A program made the position numbers and the translations under genes. A DNA stretch of 64,000 nucleotides from Halobellus sp. LT62 (lineage in GTDB: Archaea > Halobacteriota > Halobacteria > Halobacteriales > Haloferacaceae): the NCBI RefSeq assembly GCF_037031285.1, contig NZ_JAYEZO010000001.1, positions 434,001 through 498,000 on the forward strand. Reading direction: 5' to 3'. Shown one piece after another: positions 44,516 through 54,410 of this stretch. Under the pieces are notes generated by a model. It was not told the origin of the DNA and searched no databases. It was given only the letters and a program-made list of their open reading frames with translations. How positions within the stretch are numbered: position 1 is the first letter of the stretch; the number at the start of each line of letters is the position of its first letter.

Positions 44516-45610
44516 ATGGACGTCACCCGGATCCCGCTCGGAAACACGGTTTTCGAGGGGCAGAACAACGCGTATCTGATCGAGGGAGACGTGACGACGC
44601 TGGTCGACGTCGGCATCGCGATGGCCGACGTACGCACGGATCTTCTGGACGGGCTCTCCGCCGCCGGTGTCGACCTCTCCGATCTGGATCAAATCCTTCT
44701 CACGCACTGGCACCCCGACCACAGCGGCCTCGCCGGAGAGCTGCAGGAGCGGTCGGGGGCGACGGTCCTCGTCCACGAGGACGACGCTCCGCTCGTCGCC
44801 GGCGACGAAGCGGCCGCCGAGGACCTCACCCGACTCAGAGAGCGACGCTTCGACGAGTGGGGGATCCCCGCCGAGAAGCGCGCGGAGTTGGAGGGCGTGC
44901 AAGCCAATTTCGCCGGCGTCGCGGGCGATCCGAGCGACACGCGGACGTTCGTTGCGGGTGATATGATTCCCGCCGGCGACGGCGAACTGGAGGTGTGGCA
45001 CCTTCCCGGGCACGCCGCGGGCCACGTCGCCTTCGCCTACGAGACGACGGGCGGAGAGATTCCGCTTTCAAACGCTGATGCCGACGGAGCCCGCGGGTCG
45101 GGGCCGTTCTCGGTCGCGTTCGTCGGCGACGTGATTCTCCCCGAATACACCCCGAACGTCGGCGGCGCGGACCTCCGTCTGGAACGCCCGCTCGAACGGT
45201 ACGTCGATAGTTTGGATCGCCTCATCGCTCGCGACCTCGACTTCGCGTGGCCGGGACATCGCGATCCGATCGCGGAACCGTCCGAGCGCGCGCGGGTCAT
45301 CCGCTCGCACCACGTCGAGCGGACGCGACGCGTCATCGACGTGCTTCGCGAGCACGGTCCAGCCGACGCGTGGACGGTCAGCGCGCACCTGTTCGGCGAG
45401 CTCGAAGACATCCATATCCTCCACGGCCCGGGGGAGGCGTTCGCGCACCTAGATCACCTCGATCACGCCGGTACGGTCGCACGAGATGACGCGATCGAGC
45501 GCGCCGAGACGGCCGAACGCGCCGAGACGGCCGATCGCGACGGCATAGCCTACCGGTTGGTCGACCGCGACCCCGACGTCTCGGCGCTGTTCCCGAAGAC
45601 GAAATACTGA
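44516..45610 (+). CDS. MBL-fold metallohydrolase
   Basis: A 364-residue metallo-beta-lactamase-fold hydrolase. The zinc site is LLTHWHPDHSGLAGE (H-x-H-x-D-H), with HLPGHAAGHVAF, VAFVGDVILP and AWPGHRDPI. The C-terminal helical domain (after residue 260) with HILHGPGEAFAHLDHL resembles LACTB2-like hydrolases. The substrate is unknown. The in-coding tandem repeat at 45500-45534 encodes ERAETAERAETADRD. TATA-like CTCATAATCG near 44487 supports the start. Confidence 0.85.
   Translation: MDVTRIPLGNTVFEGQNNAYLIEGDVTTLVDVGIAMADVRTDLLDGLSAAGVDLSDLDQILLTHWHPDHSGLAGELQERSGATVLVHEDDAPLVAGDEAAAEDLTRLRERRFDEWGIPAEKRAELEGVQANFAGVAGDPSDTRTFVAGDMIPAGDGELEVWHLPGHAAGHVAFAYETTGGEIPLSNADADGARGSGPFSVAFVGDVILPEYTPNVGGADLRLERPLERYVDSLDRLIARDLDFAWPGHRDPIAEPSERARVIRSHHVERTRRVIDVLREHGPADAWTVSAHLFGELEDIHILHGPGEAFAHLDHLDHAGTVARDDAIERAETAERAETADRDGIAYRLVDRDPDVSALFPKTKY
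45500..45534. repeat. 18-bp tandem repeat inside the MBL hydrolase gene
   Basis: The unit CGCGCCGAGACGGCCGA occurs at 45500 and 45518 in phase with codons, giving a duplicated ERAETA peptide near the C-terminus. Confidence 0.6.
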
Positions 45611-45636
45611 AACGCTGTGACTGATAACACGGAGAT

Positions 45637-45921
45637 ATGGAACTGCGGGTCATCGACAAGACCGAAGAGGAACTCCGCATCGAGGTCGCCGGTGAGGATC
45701 ACACGTTCATGAACGTCATCAAGGGCGCGCTCTTGGAGACCGAGGGCGTCGCCGCCGCGACCTACGACGTGAACCCCGAGCAGTCGGGCGGACAGACCGA
45801 ACCGATTCTGTCGATCAAGACGGAGTCCGGCGTCGATCCGCTCGACGCCCTCGGCGACGCCTCTCGGAGCGTACAGACGATGATGGACGATTTCTCCACG
45901 GCGTTCGAGTCGGCCGCATAG
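45637..45921 (+). CDS. rpoL: DNA-directed RNA polymerase subunit L (Rpo11)
   Basis: A 94-residue archaeal RpoL/Rpo11, which pairs with subunit D in polymerase assembly. The signature is [16 protein letters not shown] and the C-terminal helix is [14 protein letters not shown]. It follows the MBL gene by 26 bp. The stop codon lies in the first unit of a 17-bp tandem repeat. Confidence 0.95.
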   Translation: MELRVIDKTEEELRIEVAGEDHTFMNVIKGALLETEGVAAATYDVNPEQSGGQTEPILSIKTESGVDPLDALGDASRSVQTMMDDFSTAFESAA

Positions 45922-45961
45922 TCGGTTCGGCCGCGTGATCCGTTCGGCCGCGTAGTCGGGT
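45911..45961. repeat. 17-bp tandem repeat starting over the rpoL stop
   Basis: Three units beginning CGGCCGCATAGTCGG, CGGCCGCGTGATCCG and CGGCCGCGTAGTCGG start at 45911, 45928 and 45945. The rpoL TAG is at 45919-45921, inside copy 1. Copies 1 and 3 match at 15 of 17 positions. Confidence 0.75.
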
Positions 45962-46005
45962 TCTCTCTTCGTCCCCCGGATCGTTCGAACGACGGTGTTC
46001 GCGGG

Positions 46006-46818
46006 TTACAGCCGGACGGGAACGCCGCGCTCGTGGAGGTACTCTTTCGTCTCTTGGATGCTGTAGTCGCCGAAGTGGAAGATCGACGCCGCCAGCCCGG
46101 CGTCGGCCCCGGCCTCGGTGAACACCTCGTACATATCTTCAGGCCCGCCGCAGCCCGAGGAGGCGATGACGGGGGTCGACACCGTATCGCAGATGGCCTT
46201 CGTCAGCGGGATGTCGTAGCCCTCTTTCGTTCCGTCGGCGTCGATGGAGTTGACGAACAGCTCGCCCGCGCCGCGGGACTCGGCCGTCTTCGCCCATTCG
46301 ACGAGGTCGACGCCCGTCCCCTCGCGGCCGCCCTTCACCATACACTCGAACCAGCAGGACTCGCCGTCGACATCGACGTAGTGTTCGCCGCGTTCGTCGT
46401 AGCGGCGCTTCGCGTCGACGGAGATGACGATGCACTGCGAGCCGAACGCCCGCGCGCCCTCGTCGATCAGGTCGGGGTTCTCCAACGCCGCAGTGTTGAT
46501 CGAGACCTTGTCCGCGCCCGCGCGGAGCGTCTCTTTGATATCGTCTCTCGTTCTGATCCCCCCGCCGACGGTGAGCGGGATGAACACCTCGTCGGCGACC
46601 GCCGAGACCGTATCGAGCATCGTCTCCCGACCCGCCGCCGAGGCGGTGATGTCGAGGAAGACAAACTCGTCTGCGCCCGCCTCGTTGTATCGCTTGGCCA
46701 TCTCCACCGGATCACCGGTGTATTTCAGGTCCTCGAAGTTGACGCCGGTGTAGACGGCGGGGTTCCCGTCGTCGTCGAGGTCGACGTCGATACAGGGGAT
46801 AATCCGCTTCGTGAGCAT
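46006..46818 (-). CDS. hisF: imidazole glycerol phosphate synthase subunit HisF
   Basis: A 270-residue beta/alpha-barrel cyclase of histidine synthesis, working with HisH. Markers are the catalytic Asp in [44 protein letters not shown] (here KVSINTAAL), the second Asp in [10 protein letters not shown], and [11 protein letters not shown]. Length is normal. On the minus strand, GGATAAAAAGG lies about 100 bp upstream and may be the promoter. Confidence 0.96.
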   Translation of the reverse strand: MLTKRIIPCIDVDLDDDGNPAVYTGVNFEDLKYTGDPVEMAKRYNEAGADEFVFLDITASAAGRETMLDTVSAVADEVFIPLTVGGGIRTRDDIKETLRAGADKVSINTAALENPDLIDEGARAFGSQCIVISVDAKRRYDERGEHYVDVDGESCWFECMVKGGREGTGVDLVEWAKTAESRGAGELFVNSIDADGTKEGYDIPLTKAICDTVSTPVIASSGCGGPEDMYEVFTEAGADAGLAASIFHFGDYSIQETKEYLHERGVPVRL

Positions 46819-47045
46819 TTGCTAGCTGATCGTTCGCGGATGAGCCGCTTGATGGTTTCGACTGTGGCAGGTGATCGATCGCTTCCGGACGCACGCGGCG
46901 GTGCGACGTGCTGACCTTTTTATCCGGAGACGGAACCAGACGCGCCGTGATCTGACATCGACCGCGGCGCGAGAAGCGGGTGTGCGACACACCGCGTCGC
47001 GAGGATCCGTGTCGCCTGTTCGCCCCCACACGTCGATAGCCCGCG

Positions 47046-48854
47046 CTACAGTTCGTACACGCGCGCTTCCCACGGCCGAAGTCGAAACGTTCCCTCCCCC
47101 GGCGCGAGAGCCGTCTCTCTCCGGTCGCAATCGTAGTTCGAGATCACAACCGAGGGGTCCGCGTCGACGACGGCGTCGGCGGAAAGCTCGAATTCGGTCG
47201 GCTCTCCGGAGACGTTGAGCACGACGAGCCACCGCTCCTCGCCGAGGGTCCGCGTGTACGCCCAGAGCCGCTCGTGATCCGGTACGAGCGGGTCGTAGTC
47301 GCCGTAGATCATCACGTCGTGTTCCTCTCGTAGTTCCATCAGCCGTCGGTAGTAGTGCCACACCGACTCGGGGTCGTCGCGCTCGTCGGCGACGTTGATC
47401 TCCTCGTGGTTCGGATTGATCCCGATCCACGGTTCGACGTCGGGATCGGTGAACCCCGCGTTCGACCCGTCGGTCCACTGCATCGGCGTTCGGGCGTTGT
47501 CTCGGCTGTTCGCGCGGACGCCGTCCGCGACCGCCTCGAAAGAGTCGATCTCGCCGCGGTCGATCGCCCGCCGGACGGGGTGTATCGTCTCGACGTCCCG
47601 GTACTCCGCGAGCGACGCGAACGGCGCGTTCGTCATCCCGAGTTCCTGCCCTTGGTAGACGTAGGGCGTGCCGCGGAGCGTGTGAAGCAGCGTCGCGAAA
47701 AGCGTCGCTGACTCGCGGCGGTACGCCCCGTCGTCGCCGAAACGCGAGACCGTCCGCGGCTGGTCGTGGTTGGAGAGATACAGGGCGTTCCAGCCTTCGC
47801 CTTCGAGTCCGGCCTGCCACCGGTCGAAGACGGCTTTCAGTTCGGGGAGTTGCCACGCTTCCGTCTCCCACGGTTTCGCCCCCCGATCGAGGTGCATATG
47901 CTCGAAGTGAAAGAGCATCGAGAGGCCGTCGCCGTCCGGACCCTGTCCGACGTACCGGCGCGCCTGCTCCATCGAGAGGCTTCTGCCGGCCATCTCCCCG
48001 ACCGTGAGCAGGTCGGGCGAGAGAACCGCATCGCGCATCTCTCGTATGAACTCGTGGACTCGCGGCCCCTCGCTGACTCGATCGAACGTGTCGCTCTCGG
48101 GATCGTCCCCGATCGGCGGCAATCCCGGCGGTTTCGAGATGAGGTTGATGACGTCCATCCGGAACCCGTCGATCCCCTTTTCGAGCCACCACGCCATCGT
48201 GTCGAATATCTCTCGACGGACCCGCTCGTTCGTCCAGTCGAGGTCCGGTTGCTTCTCGTCGAACAGGTGGAGGTACCACTCCCCAGTCGTCTCGTCGTAG
48301 GTCCACGCGGGGCCACCGAAGAACGACTGCCAGTCGTTCGGGGGTGCCTCGCCGTCTGGGCCGCTCTCTGCCGCCCACGGCACGTCCGCCGCGGCGCGGC
48401 CCTCGCGCCAGAAATACCACTCTCGGTATTCGTCGTCCCGCGACCGCCGTGAGCGCCGGAACCACTCGTGCTCGTCGGAGGTGTGGTTCGCGACGAGGTC
48501 CATCACGAGCCTGATGTCTCGATCGTGCAGTTCCGCGAGGAGTTCCTCCCAGTCGGTCATCGTCCCGAACTCGTCCATAATCGCGCGGTAGTCCGCGACG
48601 TCGTACCCGTTGTCGGCGTTCGGCGATTCGTACACCGGGTTGAGCCAGACGACGTCGACGCCGAGATCGTCGAGATAATCCACCTTTTCGACGATACCGG
48701 GGAGATCGCCGACGCCGTCGCCGTTCGAGTCGTTGAACGACCGCGGGTAGATCTGATAGACGACGGCTTCCTTCCACCACCGCCGGGTCTCGCCGTTCGG
48801 CAACGTCTCCGTTCCGTCGCGGTCGGCCCCGTCGTCGTTCCGATGCTCGGTCAT
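47046..48854 (-). CDS. GH13 alpha-glucosidase (oligo-1,6-glucosidase-like)
   Basis: A 602-residue GH13 enzyme hydrolysing alpha-glucosidic bonds in short sugars. Conserved regions are VVYQIYPRSFNDSNGDGVGD (span), MDLVANHTSDEH (region I), GIDGFRMDVINLISK with the nucleophile Asp (region II), VGEMAGRSL with the acid/base Glu (region III) and LSNHDQPRTVSRFG (region IV). No signal peptide is seen, so it is cytoplasmic. ATG at 48854 suits the family; 48869 is an alternative. Confidence 0.94.
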   Translation of the reverse strand: MTEHRNDDGADRDGTETLPNGETRRWWKEAVVYQIYPRSFNDSNGDGVGDLPGIVEKVDYLDDLGVDVVWLNPVYESPNADNGYDVADYRAIMDEFGTMTDWEELLAELHDRDIRLVMDLVANHTSDEHEWFRRSRRSRDDEYREWYFWREGRAAADVPWAAESGPDGEAPPNDWQSFFGGPAWTYDETTGEWYLHLFDEKQPDLDWTNERVRREIFDTMAWWLEKGIDGFRMDVINLISKPPGLPPIGDDPESDTFDRVSEGPRVHEFIREMRDAVLSPDLLTVGEMAGRSLSMEQARRYVGQGPDGDGLSMLFHFEHMHLDRGAKPWETEAWQLPELKAVFDRWQAGLEGEGWNALYLSNHDQPRTVSRFGDDGAYRRESATLFATLLHTLRGTPYVYQGQELGMTNAPFASLAEYRDVETIHPVRRAIDRGEIDSFEAVADGVRANSRDNARTPMQWTDGSNAGFTDPDVEPWIGINPNHEEINVADERDDPESVWHYYRRLMELREEHDVMIYGDYDPLVPDHERLWAYTRTLGEERWLVVLNVSGEPTEFELSADAVVDADPSVVISNYDCDRRETALAPGEGTFRLRPWEARVYEL

Positions 48855-48966
48855 ACGGTCGCGACACACCGAGCACAGTTAAGCCTCGTCCGGATTTCGG
48901 GAGGCGTCCCTCCCACGGGCGGCCGATTCGGGAGCGTTTTAGTAGTCGGCGTGCCACGGTCCGCGT

Positions 48967-49161
48967 ATGAGCGATCACGACGGCCACGCTTCAGATGACC
49001 ACGGCCACGACGACCACGGCTCGGACGAACACGGCAGCGAACTCGTGGACACGCGAGTCACGTCGCCGATGCAGGAGTTCGGGATGGGGAAGGTGACGAC
49101 TGGACTGCTGATTCTCGCCGTCGGTCTCGCTATCGTCTTCGGCGTGCCGCTGCTCGCCTAA
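48967..49161 (+). CDS. small His/Asp-rich membrane-anchored protein (DUF7550-like)
   Basis: A 64-residue protein. The N-terminal 25 residues are alternating His, Asp and Gly (MSDHDGHASDDHGHDDHG), followed by SPMQEFGMGKVTTG and a single C-terminal hydrophobic helix. The His/Asp tract could bind metal. Family function is unknown. TATA-like GCGTTTTAGTAG at 48937-48948 is about 27 bp before the ATG. Confidence 0.72.
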   Translation: MSDHDGHASDDHGHDDHGSDEHGSELVDTRVTSPMQEFGMGKVTTGLLILAVGLAIVFGVPLLA

Positions 49162-49237
49162 ACGCAGACGTCTCGCTTCTCACTACCACTCCAGAAGCTG
49201 CACCATAGCGAATCGCTTCCTCGGCCGTTCTCTCCGA

Positions 49238-51367
49238 TTAGTCGAGTTCGGCGGCGAGCACGTCGCGGAGCGACGCGATCGCCGCTGCGTCGACAGCGAG
49301 GGTTTCTCCATCCACCAAGAGCGACAGCGTGCCGTCGGTCGTCGCCTCGCCCAGCTCCGTCACCGGCGCAACGCCCTCGAAGGCGGCTTCGACGGCGTCG
49401 GGATCGGCGGTCTCGATCACCGCGCGGCCGGGCGTCTCCTCGAAGAGCGACGCGACGCCATCGACAGCGATGTCCGCGCCCGTCTCTGCTGTCACCATCT
49501 CCGCGAGCGCGACGGCGAGGCCGCCGTTGCTCACGTCGTGAACCGCGAGCGTCGCCTCGGCGTCTGCGACCTCCGCGAGCGTCGCGACGGCGTCGCTCGC
49601 GTTCTCGGGCAGCGTCGGGAAACGGTCGGAGCCGCCGACCTGCGCGAGCAGTTCCGATCCGCCGAGCGCGTCGCCACCCTCGCCGACGAGCAGAATCGTC
49701 CCCTCACCCGCGAACGCCGCCGCGGGAGCGTCGTAGCCCGCTTTCGCGCCGACCATCGCGAGCGTCGGCGTCGGCGGGATCGGTCCCGCAATGGAGTCGT
49801 TGTACAGCGAGACGTTGCCGCCGACGACCGGAACCGAGAGGTCTCGGCACATATCCGCGAGGCCGTCGACGATGGCCTTGAAGCCGCCGTAGACGTCGGG
49901 TTTCTCGGGATTGCCGCCGTTCAGGCAGTCGACCGCCGCCAGCGGCGTCGCGCCCTTCGCGGCGAGGTTCGTCGCGTTCTCTAAGGCGACCGCGCGGGCC
50001 CCGTCGTACGGGGCGATCGTCGTCCACGCCGGGACCGCGCCGGCCGAGATCGCCAGTCCCGTCCCGGCCTCGCGGATCGCCATCACCGCGGCATCGTCGC
50101 CGGGGAGCAGGGCGGTCCGCGCGCCGACCTCGTGGTCGTACTGGCGGTAGACCCACCGCTTCGAGGCCGTGTTGGGCGCGCTCACGACCGCCTCGAACGC
50201 GGCGTCGAGGTCGATCTCGGGTCGGTCGCGCTCGGGTTGTGTCGGTTCGGTCGCGTCGAGGTCGTTCATCGGCGCGCCGTCGGCGAGGAACGCCGGCGGC
50301 ACGTCGACGACCATCTCTCCGTTGAAGGTACAAACGTAGTTCCCCTCGGCGACCTCGCCGATGACCGAACAGCCGAGGTCGTAGCGCTCGGCGATCTCGG
50401 CGACGGCGTCGACGTCCTCCGGGTGGACCTCATAGCACATCCGCTCTTGGGACTCGGCGAGGATGATCTCCAAGGGATTCATATTCGGCTCGCGCTGGTG
50501 GACGCGGTCGAGTTCGATCCGCGCGCCGAAGCCGCCCTTCGCGACGAGTTCGGAGGACGCGCCGCCGAGGCCGGCTGCACCGAGGTCGCGGGCGGACTGC
50601 ACGAGGTCGGCCTCGATCAGATCCTCGTTGGCCTCGATGAGCAACTTCTCCGAGTAGGGGTCGCCGACTTGGACTGCGGGTCGGTCCTCGGTTTCGGCGT
50701 CCTCCGCGAGGTCCTCGCTGGCGAACGACGCGCCGCCGAGGCCGTCGCGGCCGGTCGCGTTGCCGACGAGGACGAGTTTGTTCCCCGCCTCCTGCGCCTC
50801 GGCTGTGACGAGTCGCTCCTCGTCGAGCAGGCCGACGCAGGCGACGTTGACGAGCGGATTTCCTTCATAATCGTCGTGGAACTCGACGCTCCCACCGACG
50901 GTGGGAACGCCGATCGCGTTCCCGTAGTCGGCGATCCCTTCGACGACGCCATCGAGGAGGTAGCGGGTGTGCTCGCGGTCGAAGCCGCCGAAGTAGAGGC
51001 TGTCCGTCAGCGCGATCGGGTACGCGCCCATCGAGAGCGTGTCGCGGACGATGCCGCCGACGCCCGTCGCCGCGCCGTCGTAGGGATCGACGTACGAGGG
51101 GTGGTTGTGGCTCTCGATACCCATCGTGATGTACGTCTCCGTCTCCGACTCTCCGTCGTTGTCCGGGAGCCGAACCACGGCGGCGTCGTCGCCGGGGCCG
51201 ACGACGACCTGCTCGCCCTCCGAGTCGAACGCGGAGAGGAGCGGTCGCGACGAGCGGTACGCGCAGTGTTCGCTCCAGAGGTTCTCGAACAGCGCCGCCT
51301 CCGTGGGTGTGGGGTCGCGGCCGAGTTCGGCCGTCACCAGTTCGCGATCAGCGTCCGGCAGGCTCAT
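49238..51367 (-). CDS. purL: phosphoribosylformylglycinamidine synthase subunit II
   Basis: A 709-residue PurL catalysing the amidation of FGAR in purine synthesis; in archaea it works with separate PurQ and PurS. Markers are [17 protein letters not shown] (span), [36 protein letters not shown] (span), [21 protein letters not shown] and [13 protein letters not shown]. No purQ or purS is adjacent. TATA-like GCATTAATTCG lies upstream on the minus strand. Confidence 0.96.
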   Translation of the reverse strand: MSLPDADRELVTAELGRDPTPTEAALFENLWSEHCAYRSSRPLLSAFDSEGEQVVVGPGDDAAVVRLPDNDGESETETYITMGIESHNHPSYVDPYDGAATGVGGIVRDTLSMGAYPIALTDSLYFGGFDREHTRYLLDGVVEGIADYGNAIGVPTVGGSVEFHDDYEGNPLVNVACVGLLDEERLVTAEAQEAGNKLVLVGNATGRDGLGGASFASEDLAEDAETEDRPAVQVGDPYSEKLLIEANEDLIEADLVQSARDLGAAGLGGASSELVAKGGFGARIELDRVHQREPNMNPLEIILAESQERMCYEVHPEDVDAVAEIAERYDLGCSVIGEVAEGNYVCTFNGEMVVDVPPAFLADGAPMNDLDATEPTQPERDRPEIDLDAAFEAVVSAPNTASKRWVYRQYDHEVGARTALLPGDDAAVMAIREAGTGLAISAGAVPAWTTIAPYDGARAVALENATNLAAKGATPLAAVDCLNGGNPEKPDVYGGFKAIVDGLADMCRDLSVPVVGGNVSLYNDSIAGPIPPTPTLAMVGAKAGYDAPAAAFAGEGTILLVGEGGDALGGSELLAQVGGSDRFPTLPENASDAVATLAEVADAEATLAVHDVSNGGLAVALAEMVTAETGADIAVDGVASLFEETPGRAVIETADPDAVEAAFEGVAPVTELGEATTDGTLSLLVDGETLAVDAAAIASLRDVLAAELD

Positions 51368-51504
51368 TCACTTCCCTGTTCAAGAAGGGCGAATTAATGC
51401 TTTTCTGTGTGCACGTATATGCATTGTTCTGGCGAGTGAGCGGTGCCGGTTCGTTGGACGATCGGATCGGGCCGCTTTTTTAATTCGGGTGACTATCTCC
51501 GCCC

Positions 51505-52188
51505 GTGCTATCGGTCGAGCTGCACGCGCACTCGTCGCTGTCGTACGACGGCCGCGACCCCGTCGAACTGCTCTTAGCGCAGGCGCAGGCCGTCGGCCTA
51601 GACGCGCTCGCGGTGACGGACCACGACGAGATCGACGCCAGCCTCGAAGCCGCCGAGCTCGCCCCGGAGTACGGGCTCGTCGGCATCACCGGGATGGAGG
51701 TGACGTCGGCCGCGGGCCACGTCCTCGCGTTCGGCATCGACGAGCTCGTTCCCGCGGGGCTCTCCTACGACGAGACGCTCGACCGCATCCACGAGCAGGG
51801 CGGCATCGCCGTCATCCCGCACCCGTTTCAGTCCTCCCGCCACGGCGTCGCCGCCCACATCAGCCGCGACCAACTCGCCGCCGCGGACGCGATCGAGGTC
51901 TACAACTCGCGGCTGTTCACGGGCTGGGCCAACCGGAAGGCCGACCGCTTCGCGACCGCGCGCGGCCTGCCGAAGACGGCCGGAAGCGACGCTCACATCG
52001 GCGAGATGGTCGGGCAGGCGGTCACCGAAGTAGCGACGGACGACCGGTCTGCGTCGGGCGTTCTCGACGCCATCGTCGCCGGCGACACGACCGTCGTCGG
52101 CAGTCGGACGCCGTGGCGGATCTCCTTCCGACAGTTCGGCGGCGGCGTCAAGCGCCGAATCCAGCGCACGGTCTCGGATCTGATGTAG
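51505..52188 (+). CDS. PHP-domain phosphoesterase
   Basis: A 227-residue PHP-family metal-dependent phosphatase. Metal motifs are ELHAHSSLSYDG, AVTDHDEID, ITGMEVTSAAG, VIPHPFQSSRHG and KTAGSDAHIGEM. Relatives hydrolyse nucleoside bisphosphates or histidinol phosphate; the substrate here is unknown. It starts with GTG at 51505. Its TAG stop is followed with no gap by the ATG of the asparagine-synthase-like gene, so the two are surely cotranslated. Confidence 0.87.
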   Translation: MLSVELHAHSSLSYDGRDPVELLLAQAQAVGLDALAVTDHDEIDASLEAAELAPEYGLVGITGMEVTSAAGHVLAFGIDELVPAGLSYDETLDRIHEQGGIAVIPHPFQSSRHGVAAHISRDQLAAADAIEVYNSRLFTGWANRKADRFATARGLPKTAGSDAHIGEMVGQAVTEVATDDRSASGVLDAIVAGDTTVVGSRTPWRISFRQFGGGVKRRIQRTVSDLM

Positions 52189-53367
52189 ATGCCCGCAACC
52201 GCTGATTCGTCGGACGATGTCGTCAACGGAACCACCCCCGCGCTCGTTCGGCGGGCGATCGAGACAGGCGAGGCGCTTCCGGGCACCGCCGGGTTCGCGG
52301 GAATCGTCGACGGTCGCCTCGTCTGCGACGTCCTCGGCCGCCAACCCCTGTTCGTCGAGGCCGACGATCCGTCGTCGTGGGCGTTCGATCGACGGGAGTT
52401 ATCCGATCCCGTGCCCGTTCCCGCGGGGGCGGTGACCGTTCTCGGCGACGAGCCACGCGACGACCCGGCGTGGACGCTTCCTGACCCCGCACCGACTGAC
52501 GACGACGAGCGGGCGCTCGCGGCGGTTCGCGCGGCGGTGCTCGATCGGACGGCTGCGGTTGGGAGCGACAGCGAGAACGACGCCCGCGACGTCGCCGTCG
52601 CGTTCTCTGGGGGCGTCGACAGCGCGGTCGTCGCCGCGGGCGTCCCGAACGCGCCGTGCTACGTCGCCGGCTTCGAGGGCAGCCACGACGTCGCGGCCGC
52701 ACGATCGGCGGCCGAGTCGATGGATCGCGACCTCCGCGTCGTCGAACTCGCTCACGAGGATCTCCTCGATGCGATCCCGACGCTCGTCGACGCGATCGGC
52801 CGGACGAACCCGATGGACCTCTCGATCGCGCTTCCCCTGTATCTCGTCGCCGAGCGCGCCGCGAGCGACGGCTTCGAGCGCCTCGCGCTCGGACAGGGTG
52901 CCGACGAGCTGTTCGGCGGCTACGCGAAGGTCGCGAAGGCCTCCGACGACCCGCGAGTCGACGCCGACACCGTCCGCGGCGCGCGACGGGGGGTGCTCGC
53001 GACGATCCCCGGACAGGCCGAGCGCGACGTCCTCGCGATTCGCGCGGCGGGGGTCGAACCCGTGACGCCGCTGCTGCACGACGACGTCGTCACGGCGGCG
53101 CTGCGGCTCCCGGGACACCTCCTCGTCGACGGCGACGAGCGGAAGGTCGCGCTGCGGGAGGCCGCTCGGGAGATCGTTCCCGACGCGGTCCGCACCGCGG
53201 ACAAGAAAGCCGTCCAGTACGGCACGTACGTCTCTCGCGAACTCGATCGGCTCGCTCGACAGGCCGGATACAAGCGTCGGATGGAGAACCACGTCGAGCG
53301 GTACGTCCGAGCACTCGTCGACGACGGTCCCGTTCGTCCGCCGAACGACGAAGACGCGGACGTCTAA
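52189..53367 (+). CDS. asparagine synthase-like protein with degenerate glutaminase domain
   Basis: A 392-residue ATP-pyrophosphatase. The synthetase domain has VAFSGGVDSAVVAA (residues 137-150), LGQGADELFGGYAK, and DKKAVQYGTYVSREL. The N-terminal about 110 residues keep only the distal part of a class II glutaminase (VCDVLGRQPLFVE, FDRRELSD, VPAGAVTVL). The nucleophile Cys2 is absent (MPATADSS). It could use free ammonia to make Asn or act on another acid. It is coupled directly to the PHP gene. Confidence 0.82.
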   Translation: MPATADSSDDVVNGTTPALVRRAIETGEALPGTAGFAGIVDGRLVCDVLGRQPLFVEADDPSSWAFDRRELSDPVPVPAGAVTVLGDEPRDDPAWTLPDPAPTDDDERALAAVRAAVLDRTAAVGSDSENDARDVAVAFSGGVDSAVVAAGVPNAPCYVAGFEGSHDVAAARSAAESMDRDLRVVELAHEDLLDAIPTLVDAIGRTNPMDLSIALPLYLVAERAASDGFERLALGQGADELFGGYAKVAKASDDPRVDADTVRGARRGVLATIPGQAERDVLAIRAAGVEPVTPLLHDDVVTAALRLPGHLLVDGDERKVALREAAREIVPDAVRTADKKAVQYGTYVSRELDRLARQAGYKRRMENHVERYVRALVDDGPVRPPNDEDADV

Positions 53368-53861
53368 TCGGTACGCTCGGCGACCTTCGCCGCGCGTTCT
53401 GCGGCCTCGATCGCCTCAAGCGAGAACTGCACGGTGTCGGGGTCGACATCGCTCTCGCGGAGGTCGCGCTCGTCGTACCACGCCCACGCGTCCGCGTCGG
53501 CCTCGTCGTCGCCCGCGGGGTCGATCCCCCGCGATTCCACGCGGGCGTAGTAGACGTGGTCGATGTGCTGGTGGCCCGCGGTCCCGTCGTCGTGGACGTT
53601 GATGTCGTAGAGCATCTGGTGTCGCGGTCGCGGTAGCACTCGCCCGGCGGGGGCGTCGATCGCAGGGGTCCCGTCGACGAGGTCGGCGTCGAGCCCCGTC
53701 TCCTCTTTCACTTCTCGCAGTCCCGCCTCGTGCGGGAGTTCGTCGCGGTCGACGTGGCCCCCCGGCGGCACGCGGATCCCCAGACGATCGTGGTGGTGCA
53801 GCGCGACGGCCCCGCTCTCGACGATGTACACCGTCGCGGTGAAGTGCCGTGTTGTCTCCAT
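53364..53861 (-). CDS. NUDIX hydrolase
   Basis: A 165-residue Nudix enzyme. The Nudix box is complete: GGHVDRDELPHEAGLREVKEETGL (span), fitting G-x5-E-x7-REVxEExGL. The N-terminal FTATVYIVESGAVALHHHDRLG is family-typical. The substrate is unknown. Its stop overlaps the stop of the asparagine-synthase-like gene tail-to-tail by 4 bp. Confidence 0.9.
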   Translation of the reverse strand: METTRHFTATVYIVESGAVALHHHDRLGIRVPPGGHVDRDELPHEAGLREVKEETGLDADLVDGTPAIDAPAGRVLPRPRHQMLYDINVHDDGTAGHQHIDHVYYARVESRGIDPAGDDEADADAWAWYDERDLRESDVDPDTVQFSLEAIEAAERAAKVAERTD

Positions 53862-53989
53862 ACGCCCCGATGCGACGGAACGCAGGTGGCTCTTACTGTT
53901 CGAGTCCGGGGGCGACAGAGACCGATCGGCTGACGCGGCGGTCGGACACCGCCACGCGGCGATCCATCACTGTCCGCCGTTCGATTGCT

Positions 53990-54039
53990 AACCCGGAATT
54001 CCTCCGGGTGGGAATGGAAGGGGCAGGGGCTTCCGGGTT
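53990..54039 (+). other. structured element with alternative stems upstream of gatC
   Basis: AACCCGGAA (53990-53998) can pair with the near TCCGGGT (54003-54009, loop ATTCC) or with the distal perfect complement TTCCGGGTT (54031-54039). The core CTCCGGGTGGGAATGGAAG has the look of a dispersed haloarchaeal element, possibly a relic of an IS200/IS605-type end. That origin is inferred from memory of similar sequences, not shown here. Confidence 0.4.
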
Positions 54040-54131
54040 GTTCACAACAGCGGTCCCTCTCGTAGCCCACCCTCCAACTCCGTACAGCGCGCACCGAAAC
54101 CCTTACTCCGGGGCCACGGCTCCTCACGGAT

Positions 54132-54410
54132 ATGAGCGAGACGCCCGTCGACGCCGAGGACGTCGAACACGTCGCGGAGCTGGCTCGCGTCGACCTCGAC
54201 GACGAGGAGGTCGACGCGTTCACGGCGCAGTTCGCGGAGATCCTCGAGTACTTCGAGGCCCTCGATGAGGTGCCCGAAGTCGAGAGCGAGGCCGACCTGG
54301 TGAACGTGATGCGGCCCGACGAGATCCGCGAGAGCCTCTCACAGGAGGACGCGTTGCGCAACGCCGCCGAAACCGAGGACGGTTACTTCAAGGGACCGCG
54401 GGTGTCCTGA
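54132..54410 (+). CDS. gatC: Asp-tRNA(Asn)/Glu-tRNA(Gln) amidotransferase subunit C
   Basis: A 92-residue GatC, stabilising the GatA/GatB complex. The motif EDVEHVAELARVDLDDEEV and the tail MRPDEIRESLSQEDALRNA with DGYFKGPRV are diagnostic. Its last base overlaps the first base of gatA (TGATG), so the two are cotranslated. gatB is not in the window. Confidence 0.95.
   Translation: MSETPVDAEDVEHVAELARVDLDDEEVDAFTAQFAEILEYFEALDEVPEVESEADLVNVMRPDEIRESLSQEDALRNAAETEDGYFKGPRVS

Noticed and set aside
46822-48987. 721-residue open frame opposite in phase to the GH13 gene
   Set aside because: Arg-rich sequence without motifs, a typical shadow frame in GC-rich DNA; the GH13 frame has all catalytic regions.
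49238-51367. possible intein or fusion in PurL
   Set aside because: The 709-residue length and motif order are normal for archaeal PurL; no splice-junction residues or endonuclease motifs were seen.
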